Under the pieces are notes generated by a model that was not told the origin of the DNA, did no database searches, and saw only the letters and a list, made by a program, of their open reading frames with translations. The position numbers and the translations under genes were made by a program. Source: Pyrus communis (taxonomy: Eukaryota > Streptophyta > Magnoliopsida > Rosales > Rosaceae). Taken from it: DNA of 64,000 bases. Shown one piece after another: positions 34,878 through 47,505 of this stretch. The stretch spans positions 10,662,471-10,726,470 of the forward strand of contig NC_084819.1 in the NCBI RefSeq assembly GCF_963583255.1. The letters are read 5' to 3'. Position 1 is the first letter of the stretch. Each line of letters starts with the position of its first letter.

Positions 34878-37800
34878 ATGGCTTCCGCAACTTCATCTTC
34901 CACCTTTTCAATCCCCAATATCTCTACCCTCGTTTCCGTTAAGCTTTCTGAAACCAACTATCTTCCTTGGGAAAGTCAGGTTAAGCCTTTTCTGATTGGC
35001 CAAAATCTTTGGCGTTTTGTTGATGGAACTCACCCCTGTCCTCCTCTCTTTATCACCACCCCTGCGCCTGCTGCCTCCCCCACTGCTTCTGTTGATTTTG
35101 ATGTTACTTCTACGGTGGTTCCTCCTGTGGTCACTACGACTCCTAATCTCGATTACCTTGTGTGGTACCAGACTGATCAGACACTTGTGAGCCTGCTACG
35201 TGCTACACTTACTGAGCCCGTTCTTTCTTTGACTGTTGGGTTGTCCACTTCTCGTGAGATATGGGAGCATCTTCGTCAGAATGTTTCTCAACAATCCCTT
35301 GCCAATTCTACCCATAATCGGTTTCAGTTGCTTTCTCTTCAGAAAGGGAACCAAACAATTGCAGAATACTTGGGTCTGGCCAAGCATTTGGCAGATCAAT
35401 TGGCCTCCATTGGTCAACCTGTTCAGAATGATGATTTGGTTACGTATGTGCTTAACGGCTTGGGGCCTGAATATGAAATGCTTGTCTTGGCCCTGACCAA
35501 TTTTCCACCTCTGCCATCCTTTAATGATCTGCGTACCCGTCTCCTAGTCTTTGAGTCCAAGCACGCCATGAAACAGGTTGCTGCATCATCACATTCTGCT
35601 TTCTATTCTGCCCGTCATACGGTTGGTGGTTCGTCTAATGGACGCGGTGGTCACTCTTCTTCTCGCCCCAATGGTGCTTCTGGTGGCAATCGGTTTCCCC
35701 GTACCCCTAGTGGTGGCCGATCGAATCAACATGGAGGTGTTGGGCGATATGGTCAACGTGGTGCTGTACAACAACGCCTTGGTATTCTTGGACCTGCTCA
35801 TGTCAATCGTGGTCCTCAGTGTTGGGCCTGCAACCAATTTGGCCACATTGCTGCATTGTGTCCTCAAGCTACTCGTTCAAATGATGATATCTCTCGTGCC
35901 TTTGCTGGTATGCATCTTGCTTCTCCCTCTGATCCAACATGGTATCCCGATACTGGGGCTACTCATCATATGACGAGTGATGCTCGAACAATGACTTCGG
36001 CTACTGGGTATGGTTCTCATGACAAGGTGGTTGTTGGTAGTGGTGAGGCCCTCCCTATTGCGCACACTGGTAATATTTCATTTGAGTCTGGGTCGTTTAT
36101 TTTTCGATTATCCCAAGTTTTACATGTTCCAGCAATTAAAAAGAATTTATTGTCGGTTGCTAAGTTTACACGTGATAATCTTGTTAGTTTAACGTTCTTT
36201 CCTTGGGGTTTTGTCATCCGTGATTTAAAAACCGGTGTTGTTCTTTTTCAGGGCCCATGTGAGGATGGCCTCTATCCCATTAAGCTTGGTCTTGCCTCTA
36301 GGAATTGGTCAGCTCCCAAACGTGCTTTTGTTTCCGTTTTAGCATCATCATCACTTTGGCATCGTCGTCTTGGGCATCCATCTCGTCAAGTTCTTAGTGT
36401 ATTAGCCTCTAGTGATGTATTAGGCTCGTCTTTTTCAGTTTCAAATAAAAAATTTTGTAATCATTGTGCGTTGGCTAAATCCCATCGTTTGTCATTTCAT
36501 TCTTCTGAACATTATGCTAAGTCTCCTTTTGAATTAATTCATTCTGATGTTTGGATGTCTCCTATTTTGTCAGTCTCCGGTTTTTGTTATTATGTCTTGT
36601 TTACCGATGACTACACACGGTATACATGGATTTATCCCATGCGTAATAAGTTAGAGGTTTTTACTCACTTTAATACTTTTCTCACTCTTATTTATAATCA
36701 ATTTTCGACCATGGTTAAAATCTTCCAAAGTGATGGGGGTAAGGAGTATGATAATTTATCGTTTCGGACCTTGTGTGCGCAAAAAGGGATTCACCACAGA
36801 TTTTCTTGTCCGCATACCCCGCAACAAAACGGCCTTGCTGAACGCAAACACCGTCATATTTCTGAAATGGGACGCACATTGTTACTTGCTGCCAATCTTC
36901 CTCCTAAATTTTGGGCTGAGGCACTTTGCACCGCTGTTTATGTTTTGAATCGGTTACCCTCTCATGTTCTTAAGTGGGCCTCTCCATTCCAAATGCTATT
37001 TGGACGGTCTCCAGATTATATGGCTTTCCGAACTTTTGGTTGTGCTTGCTTTCCGTATCTTGGTGATTATATGACTAATAAACTACAACCTAGATCTTTG
37101 GCTTGTGTTTTTCTTGGCTACAGTGACCAATACAAGGGTTATCGATGTCTTCACCCTCCGACTGGCCGAGTATATCTCTCTCGTCATGTTATTTTTAATG
37201 AGGACTCCTATCCTTATGGTGCTCTTGCTGCTTCTTCCACGATGCCACCATCAGACTTTGCATTTGTGCCAATTATTCATGCACCTTACTCGCTGCCCTC
37301 TGAGACGCAAACTTTGCCTACACCGCCATCTACTAGTTCTCTGCAACCACCTGTTGCTCCTCTCTCTGCAGCAGCTGCTTCAGATTCTGGTACTGGACAG
37401 GGTGTTGTGCCTCCCCCTGGTCCTGGCGTCACAGCTCCACCTGCATCTGGTAGCTTACTCCTGTCAGCTAGCGAGCCATCTCAAGCTATTGTTACTGCCC
37501 CAGTTCCATATATTGGACCTCAAACTCGCTCCAAATCGGGTATCTTTAAACCCAAAGCTCGGTCTTACTTTGCATTGCGCCATCCCATTCCTCATGCCTT
37601 CATTCCTTTGGTTGGGGAAGATTTTGAACCTACATGTTACAGCCAAGCATCTAGGTCCCTTGAATGGAGACAGGCGATGTCAGATGAATTCAATGCTTTA
37701 TTAAAACAACGTACGTGGTCTTTGGTTCCTCCGGTTCCTCGTGCCAACATCGTCGGTTGTAAATGGGTGTTTAAGTTGAAACAGAATTCGGATGGCTCGA

Positions 37801-39167
37801 TTGAACGTCATAAGGCGCGTCTTGTCGCCAAGGGGTTTCACCAACAAGCCGGTGTTGATTATTTAGAAACTTTTAGTCCCGTGGTTAAACCTACGACGAT
37901 TCGCACAGTTTTGAGTTTAGCAGTGCACTTTGGGTGGCCTCTTCATCAACTTGATGTGAAGAATGCTTTTCTTCATGGCTCTCTTATGGAGGAGGTTTAT
38001 ATGCAGCAGCCGCCAGGTTTCGTTGATCCCACTCGCCCTAATTATGTGTGTAAATTGCACAAGGCACTCTATGGTCTTAAACAAGCACCACGTGCTTGGT
38101 TTCAACGCCTCAGTGCTTTCCTTGTCCATTCTGGCTTTGTTCAAAGTAGGACGGATGGCTCCATGTTCACTTTTCATCAGGGTTCTACAATTTTGATTTT
38201 TCTTCTCTATGTTGATGACATAGTGTTGACGGGTAATGCTTCTTCTCTACTTCAAACCTTTATTGCAGTTTTGGGTAAGGAGTTTGAACTTAAAGACCTT
38301 GGGCGTTTACACTATTTCTTGGGTGTCGAAGTCTCCCATCTATCTTCTGGCCTCCGGTTGACACAAAACAAATATACTCTTGATATTTTGAAACGTAGTA
38401 ATATGCTTGAGTGTAAACCATGCCCTACTCCAGTTGCTGCCAAGACTTCTTTATCTGCTACCTCAGGTTCACCTCTTCCAGATGCATCCCTTTATAGACA
38501 AATTGTGGGCTCACTTCAGTATCTCACGTTAACGCGTCCTGACATCTCCTTTGCGGTGCAAACTGTTGCTCAATTTATGGGACGTCCTACCACTAACCAT
38601 ATGGATGCTGTTAAACGTATCTTGCGATATCTTAAAGGGACTTTGGGCATGGGAATTACGTTCACACCCTCTGCTCAACCATTTCAGCTTGCTGCCTATT
38701 CGGATGCGGATTGGGCAGGGTGTCCAGACACCCGCCGTTCTACAACTGGTTTTTGTGTTTACTTGGGGAATAATTTAATTTCTTGGTGTGCCAAGAAGCA
38801 ACGGACAGTGTCTCGCTCTAGTGCTGAAGCGGAGTATAGGGCTCTTGCCTTTGCTTGTGCCGATACCATTTGAATCCTCAGTTTACTACATGAACTACGG
38901 GTGCCTGTTCGTCTTCCTGTTTTGATGCATTGTGACAACTTAAGTGCAACGTACATGGCTGCTAACCCCGTGTTTCATGCTCGCACTAAGCATATTGCCC
39001 TTGACTATCATTTCGTTCGTGAACAAGTTGCTTCTGGTACTCATCGAGTTCAGTTTCTGCCTTCCACATTGCAACTTGCAGATGTCTTTACGAAGGGGCT
39101 GTCTACGGCGCGTTTTCGATCTCTGTGTTCAAACTTTGTCTCCTCCCCGAAGTCAAGTTTGCGGGGG
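34878..39167 (+). pseudogene. gag-pol: Copia-2 gag-pol polyprotein with one premature stop
   Basis: One continuous frame from ATG at 34,878 to TGA at 38,871-38,873 (1,331 residues), continuing in the same frame past the stop to the 3' LTR. Domains in order: UBN2-type gag, CCHC knuckle 'CWACNQFGHIAALC' (residues 315-328), aspartic protease 'WYPDTGATHHM' (about 355), GAG-pre-integrase 'LWHRRLGHPS', integrase DDE ('HSDVW', 'QSDGGKEY', 'QQNGLAERKHRH'; about 556, 618, 654), RT 'LLYVDDIVLTG' (about 1,109), RNase H 'AYSDADWAGCPDTRRS' (about 1,274). Past the stop come 'MHCDNLSATYMAANPVFHAR' and 'LADVFTKGL', the usual C-terminal RNase H segments. The stop replaces a codon where related elements have Trp, so a TGG to TGA change is inferred. 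No other lesion was found. Confidence 0.9.
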
Positions 39168-39169
39168 GA

Positions 39170-39445
39170 TGTTGATAAGGTTGTTAGTAGTCATAAGCCG
39201 TCCTACCTACAAAGTACAAGCCGTCCTATAAGCCGTCCTACCTACAAAGTATAAGCCGTCATATAAGCCGTCCTACCCACAAAGTATAAGCCGTCCTATA
39301 AGCCGTCCTACCTACAAAGTATAAGCCGTCCTACCTACACACTTGTATCCCTTAATTTAGGGTGATTTGATCTTGATACTTGAAGTCATGTATATAAATC
39401 CTTGTAACCTTGTAGAGAAAGATAATGAGAATCCAAAAGTTTACA
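39170..39445 (+). repeat. Copia-2 3' LTR
   Basis: 276 bp, same as the 5' LTR over its full length by eye, including the variant AGCCGTCATAT unit. Confidence 0.96.
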
Positions 39446-39450
39446 ATCTC

Positions 39451-42093
39451 CTTTTGGGGAAGTAGGTGAACATCTTTGTGTAGCGGCAACTTTTATTAAT
39501 AGAAGGAAGAAGTACCGATAAAAACAAGTCAAAGATGAATTAAGTTTTTTTTTTTTTTTTTTTTTTAATTTTTTTTTTTTTTTTTTTATAACTGAGAAGA
39601 GCTGTGATCAATGTTCTTTATTTTCTGTTCTCTTCAAAAGTATCTACACCTTATTTTTTTTCATGGAAAAAAAATAATTTTTAATTCAGTACTGTACCAA
39701 ATACTAGACTAAAGAGTCAATACCATGAGTAAATAGTTAGTATTCCTGACTAAATAGTTAATACGCCCGACTAAAAAGTCTATACTATACGATTACATAT
39801 TATTTTGTTCGACTGGGTAATCAGTATAGCCCAAGCTAACAACCGGGAGCTCTATTCTCTATCGTCAGTTGTCCCACTAAACAAGTGCTGTGATCTGGTG
39901 ATCGTAGGCTGCAACCAATAGCCCAAATATTTCACCTCTTCCTTTCTTACTCACCTCAACGACAGCACCGCATTCTCCTGTCCACTTTCCTCATCAGGAC
40001 AGCTTCAAAGAAGTTCCAAATCAAAAGATTATTGTAAACGCCACTCAAGAATGATATGTCGAAGCCACTATGAATTATTGCGCCAACCATGCACTTGCAT
40101 TTCTCAAAAATATAATTACGAAAATATTCATTTGATTAGTTGATCAGAGCAGCTTACTCTATTTTGATCATAACCCTTCCCTGTAGACCAGATGTGGTAG
40201 CAAAAATTCGTCGTCTTCAGTCTTCACGAATTTGTACCTACAAAACAGTCAACATCTTTTGATCAAAGACCAAAGCCTCATGTACTCATGAGGTAGTTGG
40301 GGGGAGGCGGGGTGCTTGGCCAATGGATTTATGATGTTTAAGTTAGTTCTCTGTAAACAGTAAGTGTTTAGGGCTTGTATATGTAGCAAAAAACTTACCA
40401 AAATTTGGTAGAAATTGAGGTATTTATAGGAGGTGGCCGACCATAGGGTAAAGCTTTTACCTTACACATGGCAGTATCATTTGGCCAAGGTGTGTCATCC
40501 ATTGGATGACTGAGGAAAAAATATTCCCAAGATTTTAATTAGGGGATAATATCTTGGAACTATAATGGAAGCATCCATGATTGATTGTGATAGAGATTCC
40601 TTGCTTGATGGGATTGATCTCCAATTATGAATGTATTAAAGATAAAATTTAGTAATTAATCATATATTTAATGTCTTTGACTTTTCCACGCCATGCTGAG
40701 CTGCACGTGGGAGTATTTGATAGCCCTGACCATTTAATGAGGGCAATCTTGTCTTTCTTGAAAAAAAAATTCACATGCTCTTCTACATTTTGGGATTAAT
40801 TTTGGCTCCACACCAAAGTTAAACTATAGTCTTGAGAAAGAAAAACAAAAAACAACGCTTATTTTATAGAAAATTAAATTAAATTGACAATAAAATGAGT
40901 AGTCTTGGCCTCTCGTAGATTATGGTTTAACTTTGGCCTTCTGAGTTAAAAAAAGAAGTAATATTTAGTAATTCTAATATTCTATGGAACCTTAAGAGCA
41001 TCCCACATCATAGAGCACGTTAGGCCGTTGGACTTTCACATGGGCTACATCCTTATTATGGACCATTTATGGTCGTTAAACTTGGCCACATATCATGAAG
41101 TACGTTGGAATTCTACTATAAAATCAATTGGTAATAGAAGAATAACCCAATTTCTTATAAAACATTCCCCATCCTCACAATAAGTCAAAACAATGGAGTT
41201 AGTTAAACTGATTTGTTTGATTCTAAGAGCAGATCAAACTTGTCCTCCCTATTTTCTCTCCATTTCCAGAGAGAATGGCTCTTTATTGAGACCATCAATG
41301 GTCAGACTAATTTTTTGGGTTTTGGGAAGCAAAGAACATTGGATTGTTAATTTAATATTCTGATTGAAATCTTGGCATTAGATTAATTTATCAATTGAAA
41401 TCTTAATAAAGAACGCGACAAAAACATTATTAATAAAGAGTAAGTCATGTAGATCCTATAAAGACATATACAATTTTTTTTTTTTTTTATTCAAGCGATT
41501 TTATTCTTCTAAGTTACGTTAAAAAGAGAAAGAGAATTTGATTCTACGAGGCAGTGAGTTGAAAAAGAGTGCATGCCAAAGTTTTAAAGAGACAAGCAAA
41601 ATAGTCTAATACCAATGTTGCTTTCTACTCAATCATATGCTAGCCCGACAAAAATGAAGTTTTATTTTAACAATCATTGGTAATATCATAAATAGAATCA
41701 TATAATTATAAGTTGTAAATTATTTTTGTCAAACTCTCAATGTGTGCAAATGGTGATTACTGTATTAACAAAAAGTAATCATGTATATGTATTTTGATGC
41801 GAATTCGATCCCTACTAATTTTCTTCTTTCCTATTTAATCCACTAACAATGTCATTCTACAAACAGGGCTCAAGAGAAAACCGTCAAATGTAAACAAAGA
41901 AAATCCAAGAGAAGTTTGGTGAGTTGGTGCACATCATCTTCCAACGGCAGACCACATGGAAATATGGGTGCTCAAGAAGCAAGTGGGTCCACTTCTTGGA
42001 TTTTATTTGATGGGCCTTGCCGCCTCACTCAAAGACTGTCACAAAAATGGGTCTTGACTCTTGGATGGCCTAAAAATTAGGGGATAGAGACAA
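39451..42093. other. Intergenic, no gene recognised
   Basis: Begins with two long T-runs (39,547-39,590). About 39,677-39,712 resembles an inverted copy of 34,340-34,372, so Copia-2 may sit inside an older MITE of about 0.5 kb. The remainder is AT-rich with no frame or repeat that I recognise. Confidence 0.35.
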
Positions 42094-42302
42094 GGCATGG
42101 TTTCTATGATTGCATCATAGGCTTAATGTTGAACAGTAATGTAGGATCCAAAAGTTTCGATCATATTGACTAAAAAATGGTTTTAACCGTAATGTAGGTC
42201 CTAGTTCACCGTCCAATTAGCGCCTAGTATTTTTTAAAATCTTGAATGTGTGTGAGCTAAGTGAAAACCACCTCCTATCTTTGTTTTGTTTTATGTGTGA
42301 TT
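42094..42302 (+). repeat. Direct repeat A (left copy), about 210 bp
   Basis: Starts 'ggcatggtttctatgattgc' and ends 'tttatgtgtgatt'. Repeated in the same orientation at 43,595-43,806 with roughly 90% identity by eye. Confidence 0.85.
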
Positions 42303-43594
42303 CTAGGGTTTTTATCATAAATGGTCATTGAAATAGACCATCACCATCAAGATGGTCCCTGAAATTGACAATCAATCAATGTAGTTCCTAAAAATAGATG
42401 TCGCAAATCAATTTGGTCATTCCGTCACAATTCTGTTAAAAAAATCTATTAAGTGCTGATGTGGCACATAAACGGGCCTCATAAGTCATTTTTTTGTACA
42501 AATGGTCCTTGAAACTAACCCGAGACATCAAAATGGTTCCCGAAATTGACCCACGACATCAAAATGGTCCATAAAATTAAAAATTGATCAATGTAGTCCC
42601 GCAAATGTCTCAAATCGACGTAGTCCTTCTGTCACAATTTTGTCAAAAATTCTGTATATACTAATGTGACACATAAATGGGTCATACAAGTCTAATTAAA
42701 TTTAAAAAATTACAAATATGCTTAATAATTTAATAGTTAATAAAAAAGTTGTCAACCCAAAAACCCAATTATGCAATCACCTTTGATTCCAGTCCACATT
42801 TCTCTACCTCATTCGCTCTCTATTCTCTAAAAAAGTCTCAATGTGCCCATCTTTACACACTTCGACACTCTTCACGGAATTGAACCTGAATTGAGATCAC
42901 CTTTGGTGATGGCTTGGCCGATTGACAACGACTTATGGGACATCACCGTTAACATTTAGGCAATCAACATCCTCACAACCTTAATCTTGGAGAGGTTTTT
43001 GGGCGCTTCCCTGGTGGTCTGGTGATGCAAATAACAGCGAGGTCTGCCTTGAGATAGTGAGGTTATACCTAAGGTGCATCTATTGTTGGTTGAAAACTAT
43101 TTCCACACCTCCTCTTACCCTTGAGAATTTATGAAAAGGATCTCTCTTCAAAGTAGGCCCTACTATAAGAAAAAAAAAATTCCATTGTGTAGAAAGGTAT
43201 TTAGACAACTATTTTAATTAATTATTAAACCCACATCAGCACATAACAAATTTTTTTACAGAATTGTAGCGGAAGGATCATATTGATTTGCGACATTTAT
43301 TTTCAAGGACTACATTGATCGATTTTCAATTTCAGGAACCATCTTGATAGTGTGGCTCAATTTCAAGGACCATCTTGATGATGTGACTCAATTTCAGGGA
43401 CCATTTGTGATAAAAGCCCATAAATCTTGTGGGGCCCATTTATGTGACACATTAGCACTTAACTGAATTTTTAACAAAATTGTGACGAAATGACCACGTT
43501 GATTTGTGACACGCATTTTCAAGGACTGCATTGATTGATTTTCAATTTCAGGGATTATCTTGACGGTAAGGGTTAATTTCAAAGACTATTTTTA
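42303..43594. mobile_element. Mutator-like palindromic element with long inverted arms
   Basis: The left arm carries repeated 'aatggtccctgaaattgac', 'aatcaatgtagtcc' and 'cgtcacaattctgttaaaa' blocks followed by 'gctgatgtggcacataa'. The right arm carries the complement of each block, some in duplicate. The arms are about 350-450 bp and surround a 400-bp unique core (about 42,740-43,150). Long inverted arms without a transposase suggest a non-autonomous MULE. The two 210-bp direct repeats abut it, so no normal 9-bp TSD can be read. Confidence 0.6.
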
Positions 43595-43806
43595 GGCATA
43601 GTTTCTATGATTGCATCATAGGCTTAATGTTGAACAGTAATTTAAGGACCCAAAAGTTTCAACCATATTGACAAAAAAATGGTTTTAACCGTAATGTAGG
43701 TCCCAACCCACTGCCCAACTAATGTCTAGCGTCTTTTAAAACCTTGGATGTGTGTGAGAAGCTAAGTGAAAACCACCTCCAATTTTTGTTTTCTTTATGT
43801 GTGATT
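43595..43806 (+). repeat. Direct repeat A' (right copy)
   Basis: Right partner of 42,094-42,302. It starts exactly where the palindromic element ends. Confidence 0.85.
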
Positions 43807-44102
43807 GTATCACTATCATGATCTGATGCTATTAATTAACATGTTATAAGGCATGTTTGCACTTTAAGGAGTGATATCCATTGTGCCATTGTTTTTCTAA
43901 CATCAGTGTTTCGTTACAAAATTCTCAACATTTTCATGAAAGATTATGTTAATGAGAGTATAATTTTTTATTTTCTCACATGGTCCCCAAAATTTCAAAG
44001 ATGATCATATTTTAAGTTCCCACATTACTAATTAGAAAATGATCTTCGAACCCTACTTTTAATGTTCGACGCTCTCCTTTTTAACTTTGTGCATTGATTA
44101 TC

Positions 44103-44640
44103 CTACAACAACAACAACAACAAAGCTTTATTCCACTAATTAGGGTTGGCTAAAATGTCAATGCGCTCAATTTTGCACAAAGTCTTCTATTAGCTCCAAG
44201 TACTTCATGTCTTTTCTTAGAGTCTATTTCCAAGTCTTCCTCTACTAGTTTTGCCTAAGTCTCTGTCTTCTAATCGGAGTATCTATAGGTCTTCAGTTCA
44301 CATGTCCAAACAACCTTAGTCGATTTTCACTCATCTTATCTTCAATTGCAGCCACTCCTACTTTACCTCGAATATCTTGTTCTTAATCATGTCCTTTCTT
44401 GTGTGCCCACACAGCCAACCAAGCATTTACATCTTCACTACACTCATCTTTTGCACGTGTTGATGATTGACTGCTCAACATTATGTGCCATAAAGCATTG
44501 ATGGCTTTGTTGCCATCCTATAAAATTTTCTCTTGAGTTTGAACACCGGCATAATACACATGATGCACTCTTCCACTTCATCCATCCATCTTGTATTCTA
44601 TTGTTGAGATCTCCATTCAATTCTTCATTCTTTTGCAAGA
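44103..44640 (-). mobile_element. RTE-type LINE, 5'-truncated 3' end
   Basis: Minus strand. The frame 'NNRIQDGWMKWKSASCVLC' at about 44,580-44,610 matches the C-terminal region of plant RTE LINE reverse transcriptases. Downstream are degraded blocks recalling the conserved 'GHTRKDMIxNxxI', 'VGVAAIEDKMxENRLRxFGHV' and 'KKDMKYLEL' segments. The element ends in a (GTTGTT)n tail (plus-strand 'caacaacaacaacaac' at 44,105), the usual RTE 3' end. The 5' part is missing, as expected of target-primed reverse transcription. Confidence 0.75.
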
Positions 44641-46598
44641 GTATTAAGGTATTAAATGAAGTATAAAAATCATTCTCCTATTAAGTATATATTTGTAACC
44701 AGATATGAGTCGAATGATAACACCATGAGACCACCTTCGTTAAAGCCAAACACGGAAAACTTTATTTTGAATATTCATAGCATACATTGGATTGTTGGAT
44801 TGACCAAGATATCATCCCAAATTCTCCACCTTAATGCTCAATCTAAACCAACAGTAAGTGATTTGAGTATTTATCATAAATGATCAAAATTTAATACTCA
44901 ATTTCATAAATGTCAATTTTTGTAAATAATTTCAAATTTAATCGAAATTACACTCGAAAAGGCTCAAATACCTTGAAAAAAAAAAAGCAGTATAAACCTA
45001 AGTCTAAACCCTCTGAGACAAAAGTATGCACTTTTGCCGATTCATTTACCAACAACAAAATATGCAACTTTTGTAAGCTGATGAATGGATATGGATTCAC
45101 TGAGTAAAAATTATTATCGGTGTGTATATAAACGGTGAACCTATTAATTCTAATCATAGTTTTCCTTAATTCTAGCAAAGAAATAAAGTTTCCCTTGATC
45201 CAATACCTACCTATACCACATACAAAGCGACTGAATTTTATGGCTTATCACCGGAAAAATTGTCGGCAACTAGATTCCATGAAGATGATTCAATTTTGGT
45301 GGAAAGAAAATTAAGAAAACCCACATCAATGACAACTCATATAGCAGTTAGAATAATTAAATGAAATCATCCGTAAAACAAGCCAAAGAGCTCCAATCAA
45401 AATCCTATGGGAGTTTCTTTAGAATTCAAGGGTTTTAGTCAAATTACCCCAACCAAGTTGGGGGAATTAGAACCCATGAAATAGGCCGTGGCTATTGTTA
45501 GTATTTTAAGATATTTTCATGGTGTTGAAGCTTACTTTCCAGTATCAAGTTAGTGTTTCCTGGTGACAACCAAATAGTATGAGAACTTCAAGGATTTTTG
45601 TTGTAGTGTAATTTGATTTTAAAGTTTTGGGCATTTAAGTCTATTCAAGCACATTTTCTGTTATAATTGATAGTTTTTATAAAAATGGACATTTTTGAAA
45701 TTGAAGGATAAGTTTTGGCTATATATGATAAAATCCCAAGTGATTTTGTAAGATTAAGATACGAGACAGCCCCATTGGGTTTGTTTTGGCAGAAAAGGCA
45801 ACTGGTTCTGACCAGAGTCATTTCTGTTGGGGATTCCACATAGAGGCCAGACAAACGTGACCTAGCAACCCCGTGATATAAGATCACAGTTGAGAAATTC
45901 TAGGGCTTTATATTTGGCAGCAAATATCCCAGCACAACCTATCCTTCAATATATATGCTGATGTTTTGATCTAAATAAAAATTTTCATTAGCATAATTGA
46001 AAATAATTAAATTCAGTTTGTTTATTTATATGCTTGTCAAGTGGGCCACCTTCACAACTGATGTCGATTACAAGTTTTTCCTATCCTGTTTATCAAGTTT
46101 TTAACCCTAGCATTGCTGTGATGTTTATCATATATTCACTCATGTTAACAATGCATATTACTGGTTGCTTTTGTTCATCAAGCCAAATAAATGATAGCTG
46201 CGATCACTGGAGCGTCCTTCCCATGTACGATCCCAAGCCAATACAATTGCTTATCGCTTAGCATGGTACGCTCTTCATACTGGTTGCTTTTGTTGTTGGT
46301 TTAAAATCCTCCGGACCTCATCTCTGACTCGTTATTAGAGGATTGTTATAATTAAGTTGCTGCTGTTTTTTTTTTGTACGGATTCAATCTTCTACGAAAG
46401 CTATCGTTTCTCTTCTAAAACAATGCATATTACTGATCCTATAATTTAGCATAAAAGTTTTGCTATCCCGTTTTTAAGTTTTTTGGATGACTACATCATC
46501 ACGTGATGTTTGTCATATTATCTTAACGGTGCATGTTACTGATCCTATATCTTAAAGTATGAGTTCGTTACCCTTATTCTTAATTAAAATTTAATCTC
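44641..46598. other. Intergenic, no gene recognised
   Basis: AT-rich. Short frames here resemble no family known to me. Confidence 0.35.
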
Positions 46599-46601
46599 TT
46601 A

Positions 46602-47502
46602 GAGCAGCTCCAGTGGGAGCTCCTGCTCGAGGGATAGGCTTCGGAACAGGGCTGGATTGCCTGAGGGAGGAAGCCCAGCGTTGGTTGGCGAGGGAGCCTG
46701 AGCAAGCTCGAGCGCCAAGCCCGTCGATTCGTGCTGGCCCGAGCGCCCGAAGTCAGTCTGACGTGGGCTGACGTCAGGACGACATCTCCACACTTTTTGA
46801 GGGCCACGGAGACGTGGGTTCTGACGAAACCGACTGTGCCGGTGACGAGAACAGACATGCAGACGCCATATCTTGTAAAATTTCTGACCTTTTTTTCTTC
46901 TAGGTTCCTCTCTGATGTCTCTTTTTCTTTGTTTCTCCAAAACCCATAATTGACAAAATTTGGAACCCGTTTTTCAGTTGGATTGGATTTGAAAATTTGG
47001 GTTTTTGATTTTGATATGCAAAAAGAAAGAGATCGAAGAAGACAGGTAAACAAGTGCAGATTTTATTTGATTTGGGATATTAAAATATCTACCCCTTCAC
47101 TCCCCTGCAAACTCATCTCCGCCGCTTCCTCCTCCTGCGACCACCATCTCCTGCTGCTACTGCAACTTCAAATTCTGGGCTTTCAAACAACCCCTCTTCC
47201 ATTTCAGCAAGACCCATTGCCAGAATCTCAGGGCTTGGTTCTCCGTCAGCATCGGATTCGGTTTAACCTTGCTCTTCTTTGTCTCCCTCCTCCTCATATG
47301 GGAGCTCGGCAGAGCTCTCAATCTTTTTGTATTATTTTATAAATAAATAAAAACTATTATTTTATTGCCTATTGCCAAGGTTATTCAAGTGCAACGGTGG
47401 AGATGCAAAAGGAAGTTACTGTTCATTAAGGGCAGTTACTGTTCACTGGGTGGATTGAATAGTGAATAGCCTGGGGAGAGGGCTCCCACGCTGGAGTTGC
47501 TC
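46602..47502. mobile_element. PIF/Harbinger-like non-autonomous element (901 bp)
   Basis: 3-bp TSD TTA (46,599-46,601 and 47,503-47,505). Terminal inverted repeats: left 'gagcagctccagtgggagc', right complement 'gagcaactccagcgtgggagc'. TTA/TAA target sites and GAGCxxCTCCA ends are typical of plant PIF/Harbinger elements. The interior is GC-richer than its surroundings (46,610-46,870 and 47,090-47,290) but encodes no recognised transposase. Confidence 0.85.
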
Positions 47503-47505
47503 TTA

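Larger units (their letters stand above)
34566..39445 (+). mobile_element. Copia-2 LTR retrotransposon, near-intact and young
   Basis: 4,880 bp with TSD ATCTC (34,561-34,565 and 39,446-39,450). LTRs of 276 bp begin TGTTGATAAGG and end TTTACA and show no difference by eye. The primer-binding site 'tggtatcagagcctc' (initiator tRNA-Met type) follows directly at 34,842, and the polypurine tract 'gcgggggga' precedes the 3' LTR. One long gag-pol frame is interrupted by a single nonsense codon near its end. Confidence 0.97.

Noticed and set aside
42300..43600. LTR retrotransposon with 210-bp LTRs
   Set aside because: The direct repeats lack TG...CA ends, primer site and polypurine tract, and the middle is a palindrome rather than gag-pol.
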